Below are positions 6,257 through 13,053 of a DNA stretch of 13,053 bases, one piece after another. Under the pieces are notes generated by a model. That model searched no databases, was not told the DNA's origin, and was given only the letters and a program-made list of their open reading frames with translations. Origin of the DNA: Candidatus Woesearchaeota archaeon (GTDB lineage Archaea > Nanobdellota > Nanobdellia > Woesearchaeales > GW2011-AR4). Where the stretch lies: assembly GCA_016185865.1 (NCBI GenBank), contig JACPMU010000066.1, positions 1 through 13,053 of the forward strand, read 5' to 3'. Each line of letters begins with the position of its first letter. Within the stretch, counting starts at the first letter, position 1. The position numbers and the translations under genes are program-made.

Positions 6257-9109
6257 ATGAAAAAATTTTTTATATTTAATTTGATATTTTTATTGTTAGT
6301 ATTTGGTGTATTAGCAATTAACTCACCAGAGCATGTGCCTGGAGAAATTATTATAAAATTAAAGCATAGTCCAAATAAAATAATTATTAATTCTGAAGGT
6401 ATTGTGGAAACAGGCATTTCAATTGACTCCTTAATTTTGAAATATAAAGCCACTAAGATGGAGAAAATACTTGAAAAGCATGAAAACAATAAAAAGGAAT
6501 TAAATTCTTTTAAAAAACACGGGCTTGATAGAATTTTTTTATTAAAAATTTCTAAAAATGTTGATATTGATAACGCACTCAGAGAATTTAACAATAATCC
6601 AAGTGTTGAGTACGCAGAGCCAAATTATGTTGTTTATACTACTTTGGTGCCGAATGACCTAGATTTTTCTAAATTATATGGTTTGCACAACACAGGGCAA
6701 ACAAGTGGCACTGTAGACGCTGATATAGATGCTCCTGAAGCATGGGACTTGCAAACAGGCAGCAATAATGTTGTGATAGCGGTAATTTACACAGGCGTTG
6801 ATTACAATCATGAGGATCTTTCTTCAAACATGTGGACAAACCCAAATGAGATACAAAATAATGGCATAGACGATGATGGGAATGGATTTATAGATGATGT
6901 AAAGGGATGGGATTTTTACAATAACGACAATGACCCGTTTGACGACCAGGGACACGGAACTCATGTTTCTGGAACAATAGGGGCAGTTGGCAATAATAAT
7001 ATTGGTGTTGCTGGGGTAAACTGGAATGTTAAGGTAATGCCTGTAAAGTTTTTAGGCTCAGATGGCTCTGGAACAATTGCTGGCGCAATAAGCTCAGTGC
7101 AATATGCTACTTTAATGGGCGCACACATAATGAGTAACAGCTGGGGCGGAGGTGGATTTTCTCAAGCATTGAAAGATGCTATATCGGCAGCAAATGATGC
7201 GGGAATTCTTTTTGTTGCAGCTGCTGGAAACGCGGATAACAATAATGATATAACACCAACATATCCTGCAAACTACGATGTACCCAATGTAGTTGCAGTG
7301 GCAGCAACAGATCATAATGACTTGAAAGCAAGCTTCTCAAGTTATGGGGCTAATTCTGTACATCTTGGTGCGCCAGGCGTCAATGTTTATTCAACTGTGC
7401 CGACAGGCGCGTGCTCACTTTGCAGTCCTTCTGGCTATTCATCTTTAAGCGGAACTTCAATGGCAACTCCGCATGTTTCTGGAGTTGCTGGCTTGATCAA
7501 AGCTCAGTTTCCACTACTAACAAGCGATGGAATAAAGGCAAGATTATTGGAAGGGGTAGATTTGATATCTTCAATGCAAGGAATAACAGTAACTGGAGGA
7601 AGAGTAAATGCTTATAATGTTTTAAGTTTAGAAAATGATACCATTACACCATCTGCAGTTGTTGATTTAGCGGCAGTAAATACAACTATTAATTCCGCCA
7701 CCTTGACTTGGACTGCAACTGGTGATGATGAAAATATAGGAAAAGCAAGTTCTTATGATATTAGATACTTAACTTCACCTATAACAGATGCAAACTGGGG
7801 TAGTGCAATAAAAGCTACTGGTGAGCCAACGCCGCAAAGTTCTGGTGCTGCAGAAACATTTAAAGTAACAGAATTAGCTTATGGCACTACTTATTATTTC
7901 GCATTGAAAGTAATAGATAATGTTGGCAACCCTTCAGCACTATCAAATGTGGTTTCTGGAACCACAACAACTCTAACAATAATATTTGAAGACAACATGG
8001 AAAGTGGAGTGAATGGATGGACAAACACAAGCTTATGGCATCAAGAGACAAAAAGAGCTTATAGCCCAATAAAAAGCTGGGCATACAACACAGGTGCACC
8101 GAATTACAACTATGACATAGGCACCAATTCTGGAACTTTGACATCTTCAGTTATTGACTTATCAGCATATAAATCAGCAATTTTAACATTTAATTATTTA
8201 TATCAGACAGAATGGTTAGGTACTGTGTTTGACCAAAGATGGGTTCAGATAGGATTAAACGGCAATTTTACTAATATAACTCAATTATCTGGAGATACAA
8301 TGCTAACATGGAATGATGACAGCATAGATATTTCCTCATACGCTGGAAAGCCAGATGTACAGGTAAGATTCTTCTTTAATACTGTTGACTCATTATATAA
8401 TAACTATGAGGGCTGGTATATTGATGATGTTGTAATTGTAGGAAAATTAAACAATAAACCAGTGGCTAATGCTAACGGTCCGTATGCAGGAACTGAAGAT
8501 GTTCCTGTAACATTTGATGGCTCAGGCTCTTATGATATTGACGGTAACATCATATCTTATGAGTGGGACTTTGGCGATGGGACAACAGGGATAGGTATGA
8601 CAACAACGCATAGTTATTCATCATCCGGAGCTTATATAGTTACTTTGACAGTAACAGACAATAATGGCGCAAAAGCTTCTGATACAGCAACATTAAACGT
8701 TCAATCTGTTCAAATTTCAATAACAAAACACTCCGTAAAGACCAGATGGGATAGTAATCAAAAATCAGGCTATATTGAAGCTCAAACATCATTTTTAGTT
8801 AACAGCGGAAGTTCAAATAAAATTTTATTTAAGGAGGTTACCGATGATCTGGGGATGTGGAATTTGCAAAGCTCAGAGGCGTCAGTAAGAATTAACGGCG
8901 TAAGGAAAGTGCTGGGCGTAACTTTAGATGCGAACAGCGATGCAATAATAGACTTTGGTGCTAATGGAATAGCCTTAAAAGCAGGCGACACAGTTGAGAT
9001 AACAAAATTAAAGCTGATTAACAACAATAAAGGCAGTCATTCATTAACATCCCAAATCTTGGCAAATGGCTTTGTGTTGGCTTCAAATACTGTGAATTTT
9101 TTAATATAA
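6257..9109 (+). CDS. Secreted multidomain subtilisin-like (S8) protease with catalytic Asp replaced by Tyr
   Basis: A 950-residue secreted protein. Residues 1-20 are the signal peptide; about 26-125 a propeptide (PGEIIIKLK ... NNPSVEYAEPNYVVY); about 140-455 the subtilase domain; about 463-570 fibronectin type III; about 572-735 a jelly-roll (MAM/immune-inhibitor-A-like) domain; about 738-818 a PKD domain with YEWDFGDG; about 820-950 an unrecognised beta-rich end. In the subtilase domain His233 (GHGTHVSG), oxyanion Asn325 (AAAGN) and Ser401 (GTSMATPH) are present. The Asp that normally follows AVI in the AVIDTG motif is Tyr178 (TAC, 6788-6790), one base from GAC. The family predicts little or no activity without it. 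There is no membrane anchor. Codons look AT-richer than those of ahcY. The start is fixed by the TATA box and signal peptide. Confidence 0.9.
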   Translation: MKKFFIFNLIFLLLVFGVLAINSPEHVPGEIIIKLKHSPNKIIINSEGIVETGISIDSLILKYKATKMEKILEKHENNKKELNSFKKHGLDRIFLLKISKNVDIDNALREFNNNPSVEYAEPNYVVYTTLVPNDLDFSKLYGLHNTGQTSGTVDADIDAPEAWDLQTGSNNVVIAVIYTGVDYNHEDLSSNMWTNPNEIQNNGIDDDGNGFIDDVKGWDFYNNDNDPFDDQGHGTHVSGTIGAVGNNNIGVAGVNWNVKVMPVKFLGSDGSGTIAGAISSVQYATLMGAHIMSNSWGGGGFSQALKDAISAANDAGILFVAAAGNADNNNDITPTYPANYDVPNVVAVAATDHNDLKASFSSYGANSVHLGAPGVNVYSTVPTGACSLCSPSGYSSLSGTSMATPHVSGVAGLIKAQFPLLTSDGIKARLLEGVDLISSMQGITVTGGRVNAYNVLSLENDTITPSAVVDLAAVNTTINSATLTWTATGDDENIGKASSYDIRYLTSPITDANWGSAIKATGEPTPQSSGAAETFKVTELAYGTTYYFALKVIDNVGNPSALSNVVSGTTTTLTIIFEDNMESGVNGWTNTSLWHQETKRAYSPIKSWAYNTGAPNYNYDIGTNSGTLTSSVIDLSAYKSAILTFNYLYQTEWLGTVFDQRWVQIGLNGNFTNITQLSGDTMLTWNDDSIDISSYAGKPDVQVRFFFNTVDSLYNNYEGWYIDDVVIVGKLNNKPVANANGPYAGTEDVPVTFDGSGSYDIDGNIISYEWDFGDGTTGIGMTTTHSYSSSGAYIVTLTVTDNNGAKASDTATLNVQSVQISITKHSVKTRWDSNQKSGYIEAQTSFLVNSGSSNKILFKEVTDDLGMWNLQSSEASVRINGVRKVLGVTLDANSDAIIDFGANGIALKAGDTVEITKLKLINNNKGSHSLTSQILANGFVLASNTVNFLI

Positions 9110-9150
9110 ATGAATTTCTTTAGACAGCAATCGAAAATCTTTTAAAGTCC

Positions 9151-9158
9151 GTTTTAAA
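9151..9158 (+). promoter_or_regulatory. TATA-like box before the acidic mini-protein
   Basis: GTTTTAAA lies 20-27 bases before the ATG at 9178, with a second TTTTAAAG at 9140-9147. Either could drive a short-leader or leaderless transcript of the small gene. No Shine-Dalgarno is visible. Confidence 0.35.
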
Positions 9159-9177
9159 TGAAGCCAATTGATGCAGA

Positions 9178-9327
9178 ATGGCTGAAAAAGACGAGGATTT
9201 TGACGCCTATAACGACAAAGTCAAGGACGAGAAGGAAGAAGACTATAATGACGATATAAAAGAGGAAGAAGATTTAGACAGGGAAGATGATGAGGATGAC
9301 GAGGAAGACGAAGGGGATGAAGAATAG
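9178..9327 (+). CDS. Extremely acidic 49-residue mini-protein, unknown function
   Basis: A short frame runs from ATG 9178 to TAG 9325-9327. Of its 49 residues, 31 are Asp or Glu and 6 are Lys or Arg, a net charge near -25. The acidity rises towards the C-terminus, whose last 14 residues are all Asp or Glu except one Gly. It has no Cys, no hydrophobic core and no signal peptide, so it is probably a disordered cytosolic protein. It fills the gap between the subtilase and kinase genes and has a TATA-like box upstream. Acidic tails of this sort can mimic DNA, bind basic proteins or act as chaperone tails, but nothing here identifies a role. A chance frame in purine-rich DNA is possible; the promoter and the clean ATG-to-stop span argue for a gene. 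Confidence 0.5.
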   Translation: MAEKDEDFDAYNDKVKDEKEEDYNDDIKEEEDLDREDDEDDEEDEGDEE

Positions 9328-9367
9328 ACATCAAAACCAGCAATCGGAACTATGCAAAACTTTGTAC

Positions 9368-9402
9368 AGAATTTTGAAATATATCAATTTGACCAAAATT
9401 CT
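9368..9402. repeat. Inverted repeat upstream of the PfkB-family kinase gene
   Basis: AGAATTTTG (9368-9376) and CAAAATTCT (9394-9402) are perfect 9-base arms around 17 bases. The spacer holds a smaller AAAT/ATTT pair. The right arm ends 5 bases before the GAGG ribosome site (9407-9410). It could be an operator or an mRNA hairpin acting on the kinase gene. Confidence 0.4.
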
Positions 9403-9417
9403 CTAAGAGGACTTTAA

Positions 9418-10377
9418 ATGAAAAAAATAACTAATTATCCAAAGCTCTCTATAAAAACAAATCAAATTTCTTTTTCTATGAATGATGTTTTGATTATAGG
9501 CACAGTCGCATTCGATACAATAGAAACGCCGTTCGGCAAAGTAGAAAAGGCTCTTGGCGGAAGCGCGGCTTACGCCTCTTTTGCAGCAAGCCTTTTCTCA
9601 AAGCCTGCATTGATATCGGTTGTAGGAAATGATTTTCCCAAAGAGCATATTAAATTGATGAAAAAAAAGAGCATAAACATTGAAGGGCTTCAAATAACAG
9701 GCAAAACTTTTCATTGGGACGGATTTTATGAGTATGATATGAACGAGGCCAAAACAAGAAAAACAGAGCTTAACTCGCTGGAGCATTTCAAGGCTGAGGT
9801 GCCTGAAAATTACAAAGATATAAAATATATTTTTTTAGCGAACATTGACCCTGAGCAGCAGCTTGGAGTTTTGAGGCAGATGAGCAAGCCTAAATTTGTC
9901 GTCCTTGACACAATGAATTTCTGGATTAACAGCAAGAAAAAATCTGTGATTGATGCAGTAAAAAAAGCCGATGTCCTGCTGCTTAATGATGCGGAGGCAA
10001 GGCAGCTTTTTGGCACTGCTAATCTTGTAAATGCAGCAAACCAGGCATTAAGATTGGGCCCGAAGGCCGTCATTATAAAAAAAGGCGAGCATGGCGCCTT
10101 GTTGTTTACAAAAAACAAGCATTTTAACGCTCCGGGCTATCCCTTGGAAAACATAAAAGACCCGACTGGATGCGGAGACAGCTTTGGCGGAGCATTCATA
10201 GGCTATCTGGCAAAAACAAAAGATTTAAGCGAATCAAATTTCAGGAAAGCCGTAGTTTATGGAAGTGTTGTTGCAAGCCATAATGCAGAGGACTTTGGGC
10301 TGAACAGGCTCAAGCGGCTTACAATGAACGACATAGAAAAAAGGTACAGGGAATTTCAGGATATTAGGGAATTTTAA
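9418..10377 (+). CDS. PfkB-family sugar or nucleoside kinase
   Basis: A 319-residue ribokinase-fold enzyme that would transfer phosphate from ATP to a sugar or nucleoside hydroxyl in the cytosol. The N-terminal substrate region is IIGTVAFDTIETPFG with GG at 47-48 (ALGGSAAYA). The C-terminal PfkB signature is DPTGCGDSFGG (248-258), with Asp254 as the likely catalytic base and Cys in place of the common Ala. The length is normal for the family. There are two plausible starts. ATG 9418 has GAGG at 9407-9410. ATG 9478 gives the usual family N-terminus directly and has a TATA-like TCTATAAAAA about 25 bases upstream, making the first 20 residues doubtful. The gene converges on the Lrp gene with a 7-base gap. 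With ahcY nearby an adenosine kinase role is conceivable, but the substrate is not set by visible motifs. Confidence 0.85.
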   Translation: MKKITNYPKLSIKTNQISFSMNDVLIIGTVAFDTIETPFGKVEKALGGSAAYASFAASLFSKPALISVVGNDFPKEHIKLMKKKSINIEGLQITGKTFHWDGFYEYDMNEAKTRKTELNSLEHFKAEVPENYKDIKYIFLANIDPEQQLGVLRQMSKPKFVVLDTMNFWINSKKKSVIDAVKKADVLLLNDAEARQLFGTANLVNAANQALRLGPKAVIIKKGEHGALLFTKNKHFNAPGYPLENIKDPTGCGDSFGGAFIGYLAKTKDLSESNFRKAVVYGSVVASHNAEDFGLNRLKRLTMNDIEKRYREFQDIREF

Positions 10378-10384
10378 ACATGCT

Positions 10385-10816
10385 TTAAACATCTTCCTTC
10401 AGATTTGTTGTAACCACCATAGTCAAAGTTGACTGTATTTCTTTTTTGTCCTTCCTGAAATTCAGGATAAAATTGTGGAATTCCTCCACGTCTTTAAATT
10501 TTAATTTGACCAGCAGATCGTACTCTCCTGTAATCCCGAATATTTCCTTTACGTGCCTGTTATTAAGAATCCTGCTGTCTATGTACTCTGATGTGCTTCC
10601 CTTGACAAGCATGAAAACAATGAAATTTTCGCCTACAGCCTTGTTGTTCAGCTTAATCGTGAATTTTTCTATGGCACTGTTTTCAACAAGCTTCTGTATT
10701 CTTTGATGGACTGTGCTGGGCCTTATTTTTGTCTGCTTTGCTATCTCCCTTATCGGCATCCTTGAGTCCTTCTTCAGAATCTCTATTATTTTTGCGTCTT
10801 TGCTGTCTATTTCCAT
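10385..10816 (-). CDS. Lrp/AsnC-family transcriptional regulator
   Basis: A 143-residue regulator of normal family length. Residues about 3-55 are the winged helix-turn-helix (DSKDAKIIEILKKDSRMPIR, then the recognition helix around RPSTVHQRIQKL). Residues about 62-138 are the RAM/effector domain, with the characteristic ITGEYDLLVKLKFKDVEEF segment. Such proteins form dimers or octamers and bind DNA in response to amino acids or related metabolites. It is divergent from ahcY, sharing 197 bases of AT-rich DNA with it, and convergent with the kinase. Local autoregulation and control of ahcY are likely but inferred. No Shine-Dalgarno precedes its ATG, and a stem-loop could form in its leader (10826-10873). 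Confidence 0.9.
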   Translation of the reverse strand: MEIDSKDAKIIEILKKDSRMPIREIAKQTKIRPSTVHQRIQKLVENSAIEKFTIKLNNKAVGENFIVFMLVKGSTSEYIDSRILNNRHVKEIFGITGEYDLLVKLKFKDVEEFHNFILNFRKDKKEIQSTLTMVVTTNLKEDV

Positions 10817-10825
10817 GGTTTGTAA

Positions 10826-10873
10826 AGGCTTTCCAATGATAGAAAGTGCTAAAGGGGGTTCATCAGAAAGCCT
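10826..10873 (-). repeat. Long stem-loop potential just upstream of the lrp-like gene
   Basis: AGGCTTTC (10826-10833) and GAAAGCCT (10866-10873) are perfect 8-base arms. TGAT (10837-10840) and ATCA (10862-10865) can extend the stem past a 3-base bulge. If the regulator is transcribed from the minus-strand TATA box near 10901-10912, this hairpin lies in its 5' leader, ending 9 bases before the ATG. It might instead be an operator. Confidence 0.4.
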
Positions 10874-10900
10874 CTAACAAAATAGTAAATTTTCCAGCTT

Positions 10901-10912
10901 ATATTTAAATTT
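10901..10912 (-). promoter_or_regulatory. Minus-strand TATA box, probable lrp promoter
   Basis: Read on the minus strand, this is AAATTTAAATAT. It predicts a start near 10876-10882 and a leader of about 60 bases before the lrp ATG. The ATTTAAAT core is symmetric, so use in the + direction cannot be excluded. Confidence 0.4.
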
Positions 10913-10950
10913 TTCTATTTATGTACAGTTTTTTACTAAAAATATAGAAA
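10912..10950. promoter_or_regulatory. Inverted repeat in the divergent lrp/ahcY region
   Basis: TTTCTAT (10912-10918) and ATAGAAA (10944-10950) are 7-base arms 25 bases apart, embedded in AT-rich DNA between the two promoters. Lrp proteins often bind AT-rich dyads near their own genes, so this is a candidate site. Chance is a serious alternative at this base composition. Confidence 0.25.
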
Positions 10951-10974
10951 TTTTACAATTTTTATTGAAAAAAA

Positions 10975-10986
10975 TATATAAATATA
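10975..10986 (+). promoter_or_regulatory. TATA box of ahcY
   Basis: TATATAAATATA lies about 28-39 bases before the ahcY ATG (11014) and predicts a start a few bases before the gene. A GGTGGT ribosome site sits at 11005-11010. Confidence 0.55.
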
Positions 10987-11013
10987 CAGAAATTACCTGT
11001 TTTTGGTGGTATT

Positions 11014-12273
11014 ATGGACAAAGGAGCAGATTACGAGGTCAAAGACATCAATTTGGCAGGGCAGGGCTTTCTTAATCTTGAGATTGCGGAATCAAGGATG
11101 CAGGCCCTGATGAAAGTCAGGCAGAGATTTCAGAGAGAGAAGCCGCTTAAGGGCACAAGAATAGGCATGGCTCTTCATGTCACAAAAGAAACAGGCGTTT
11201 TGGTGAGAACGCTGGTTGCCGGTGGAGCAGATGTTGCAATCACAGGCTGCAATCCGTTAAGCACCCAGGATGATGTTGCAGCTGCTCTTGCAAAAGAAGG
11301 CATCAAGGTATGGGCTTACAAAGGCGAATCCAAAGAGGATTATTACAGGTATTTGAATAATGTGATTGCATTCAAGCCGAACATAACAATAGATGACGGC
11401 TGTGATTTGGTAAGCGAGATACACAAGAAGCACCAGCATTTAATCAGGGAAATTATTGCAGGCTGCGAGGAAACAACAACAGGCATAATAAGACTGAAAG
11501 CAATGGAAAAGGACAATGCATTGAAGTACCCAATGATTGCTGTGAATGACAACAAGACAAAGCATTTGCTGGATAACTATTTTGGGACCGGGCAATCGAC
11601 TATTGATGGAATTTTAAGGGCAACAAACGTTCTTTTTGCAGGAAAAAATGTTGTTATCTGTGGTTATGGGGATTGTGGGAAAGGAGTTTCATTAAAAACC
11701 AAGGGATTGGGCGCAAATGTCATAGTTACAGAAGTTGACTCATTCAGGGCATTGCAGGCTGCTCTTGACGGCTTTAGAGTTATGCCGATAAAGGAGGCTG
11801 CAAAAATCGGAGATATTTTCATAACAGTGACAGGAAACAAGAATGTAATTGACATTGAGCACATAAAGCTCATGAAAGATTGTGCTGTTCTTGCAAACTC
11901 CGGCCATTTTGATGCCGAGATAAATGTCAATGAGCTTAAAAAGACTGCAAAGCCAAGAAGAGTAAGGCCCTTCCTTGACGAGTATGTAATAAGCGGAAAA
12001 AAGATTTATGTCTGCGGGGAAGGGAGGCTTGTCAACCTTGCAGCAGCAGAAGGGCATCCAAGCGAAGTGATGTCAACAAGCTTTTGCGGCCAGGCTCTTG
12101 CCTGCGAGTATGCAGCCAAAAACAAGGGAAGATTGCCTATAAAAGTTATACAATTGCCTGAAGAGATTGATGATGACATAGCAAAGCTGCAGCTTGATGC
12201 AATGGGCATCCAGATAGACACGCTGACAAAAGAGCAGAAAGAATACTTAGAAAGTTGGCAGGAAGGTACATAA
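11014..12273 (+). CDS. ahcY: Adenosylhomocysteinase (S-adenosyl-L-homocysteine hydrolase)
   Basis: A 419-residue, NAD-dependent cytosolic enzyme. It splits S-adenosylhomocysteine into adenosine and homocysteine and so clears the product that inhibits methyltransferases. Visible motifs: the substrate-site segment TGCNPLSTQDD (78-87), DDGCD (127-131), EETTTG (152-157), the Lys183/Asp187 pair in NDNKTKHLLDN, the NAD-binding loop GYGDCGKG (217-224), and NSGHFDAEIN. The length and the ending EQKEYLESWQEGT match archaeal and bacterial short forms that lack the eukaryotic C-terminal Tyr extension. GGTGGT precedes the ATG. The gene is divergent from the Lrp regulator and ends 4 bases from a convergent ATPase gene. 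S-inosylhomocysteine, reported as substrate for the Methanocaldococcus homologue, cannot be excluded. Confidence 0.95.
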   Translation: MDKGADYEVKDINLAGQGFLNLEIAESRMQALMKVRQRFQREKPLKGTRIGMALHVTKETGVLVRTLVAGGADVAITGCNPLSTQDDVAAALAKEGIKVWAYKGESKEDYYRYLNNVIAFKPNITIDDGCDLVSEIHKKHQHLIREIIAGCEETTTGIIRLKAMEKDNALKYPMIAVNDNKTKHLLDNYFGTGQSTIDGILRATNVLFAGKNVVICGYGDCGKGVSLKTKGLGANVIVTEVDSFRALQAALDGFRVMPIKEAAKIGDIFITVTGNKNVIDIEHIKLMKDCAVLANSGHFDAEINVNELKKTAKPRRVRPFLDEYVISGKKIYVCGEGRLVNLAAAEGHPSEVMSTSFCGQALACEYAAKNKGRLPIKVIQLPEEIDDDIAKLQLDAMGIQIDTLTKEQKEYLESWQEGT

Positions 12274-12277
12274 TCGG

Positions 12278-13012
12278 CTAACTATGCTCTTCTTTCTCAA
12301 CCAAAGAAAACGGAGTTTGGTCATACAAGACTTTCAATCCGTCAGTTCCTATTGTGACTGGGTAAACATCCAAGCTGTGGTCCTGGCCCCTTACTTTTGC
12401 AACTGTCAATACTCTCTCAAAATAAGAGCCTTTCCTTATCCTTGAAAGCAAAATGATGCCCTCAAATACAAAATCCATCATGTCATATGTAAGCCTGTCA
12501 AAATCTGTAATCGACCTTTCAGAAACAACAAGGAAAGTGACATTTGCCTTTTTCATCTCCTGCATAAACATTAAAACTTGTCTTCTGAATTCCATCCTAT
12601 TGCCGTCAAACCTTGGATAAAGGTACTCAAAGAATATCAAAGAGTCAAGAGCCACTCTTTTGACATTGCGCTTTTTTATCACATCAACAAGCCCTTTGAT
12701 TGAGGATATGCCTCCCTTTAATGTTGCTATAGGCTTCTGCACAAACAGTATTTTGCCTTTGTCCACAATTGAAGCAAGGTCCATGCCGAGGTTCTTTGCG
12801 CTCTGGTTCAGCACTTCCAGGCTCTCTTCTGTGGATATGAATATTCCATTCTCATTGTAATCCTTTGCTCCATAATAAATGAACTGCAGAGCAAGTATGG
12901 TTTTTCCGGTTCCCGGCGAGCCTGTCACTAAAATTGAAGAATTCCTCCTTAAGCCCCCTTTAAGCACCTGGTCCAAGCCAGGTATGCCTGTTTTTATAAG
13001 CTCAAATGCCAA
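12278..13012 (-). CDS. KaiC/RadA-like single-domain RecA-fold ATPase
   Basis: A 244-residue protein of the archaeal KaiC-like group (COG0467). It opens with the family's TGIPGLDQVLKGG. Walker A is GSPGTGKT (31-38), the paired Glu residues are E62-E63 in STEES, Walker B is RVALDS (119-124), and the KVRGQDHS motif (206-213) is the KaiC-type Lys-Arg finger region. One ATPase domain is present, against two in cyanobacterial KaiC. The role is not predictable: such proteins occur in signalling, motility regulation and DNA transactions. The start codon is TTG (13012-13010), supported by GGTG at 13021-13018 and by the fact that the Walker A region leaves no later start. Its 3' end is 4 bases from that of ahcY. 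Confidence 0.85.
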   Translation of the reverse strand: MAFELIKTGIPGLDQVLKGGLRRNSSILVTGSPGTGKTILALQFIYYGAKDYNENGIFISTEESLEVLNQSAKNLGMDLASIVDKGKILFVQKPIATLKGGISSIKGLVDVIKKRNVKRVALDSLIFFEYLYPRFDGNRMEFRRQVLMFMQEMKKANVTFLVVSERSITDFDRLTYDMMDFVFEGIILLSRIRKGSYFERVLTVAKVRGQDHSLDVYPVTIGTDGLKVLYDQTPFSLVEKEEHS

Positions 13013-13053
13013 AATATCACCCTTTTTGTTGTTTTGATGTATACTAATATAAA
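13013..13053 (-). promoter_or_regulatory. Leader and probable promoter of the KaiC-like ATPase gene
   Basis: On the minus strand the edge reads TTTATATTAG, a TATA-like box, about 30 bases before the GGGTGAT ribosome site next to the TTG start. The promoter may continue beyond the window. Confidence 0.35.

Noticed and set aside
7411..7617. Plus-strand 68-codon frame inside the subtilase gene
   Set aside because: It lies wholly within the catalytic-Ser region of the subtilase in another frame and has no start signals.
9158..9259. Alternative 33-codon frame overlapping the acidic mini-gene
   Set aside because: It is basic and low in complexity, has a poorer promoter distance, and looks like the shifted shadow of the acidic frame.
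1..13053. tRNA, rRNA, insertion sequence, integrase or attachment site
   Set aside because: No cloverleaf, conserved rRNA segment, transposase or integrase motif, or long terminal repeat was seen on either strand. The gaps are short and carry promoters and dyads.

Overview
The window looks archaeal and most resembles a DPANN genome of the Woesearchaeota/Pacearchaeota kind. Several genes have a TTTAAATA-like TATA box about 25-28 bases before the ATG, the spacing of leaderless archaeal transcripts. Others carry a GGTG Shine-Dalgarno. One gene is an archaeal-type secreted Lon-like (S16) protease, another lipoprotein-like gene has the TGKAV motif after its signal segment, and the Ig-like surface protein is rich in N-glycosylation sequons. 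The lineage is inferred from gene style; no ribosomal or other marker gene is present.

Positions 1-9109 are mostly a cell-surface and secretion region, all on the + strand. In order: the 3' end of an extracellular protein; a 175-residue membrane-anchored protein; a 580-residue Ig-like surface protein with a poly-glycine linker; a small toxin-antitoxin pair (DUF4258 toxin, and an antitoxin fusing a YgiT/MqsA-type zinc finger to an AbrB domain); a secreted S16 protease; a two-HKD phospholipase-D-family protein; and a 950-residue multidomain subtilisin-like protease. Most of these appear to have their own promoters, so this is a neighbourhood rather than one operon. Two of the hydrolases are damaged or altered at key places. 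The S16 gene has an in-frame TGA that cuts off its C-terminal membrane anchor. The subtilase has Tyr where the catalytic Asp belongs.

Positions 9110-13053 are intracellular. A 49-residue, extremely acidic mini-protein comes first, then a PfkB-family kinase, a convergent Lrp/AsnC regulator, a divergent adenosylhomocysteinase gene (ahcY), and a convergent KaiC/RadA-like ATPase that starts at TTG. Adenosylhomocysteinase releases adenosine and homocysteine. The Lrp regulator shares the intergenic region with ahcY and may control it, and the kinase could in principle consume adenosine; both links are inference.

The intergenic regions are unusually rich in short perfect inverted repeats. They include an operator-like one on the toxin-antitoxin transcription start, a five-fold cluster of GTGATA/TATCAC half-sites before the PLD gene, and one each before the S16, kinase and lrp genes. 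I see no tRNA, rRNA, CRISPR array, insertion sequence or integrase. The best leads are the two lesions in adjacent secreted proteases, the half-site cluster, and the zinc-finger/AbrB antitoxin with its operator.
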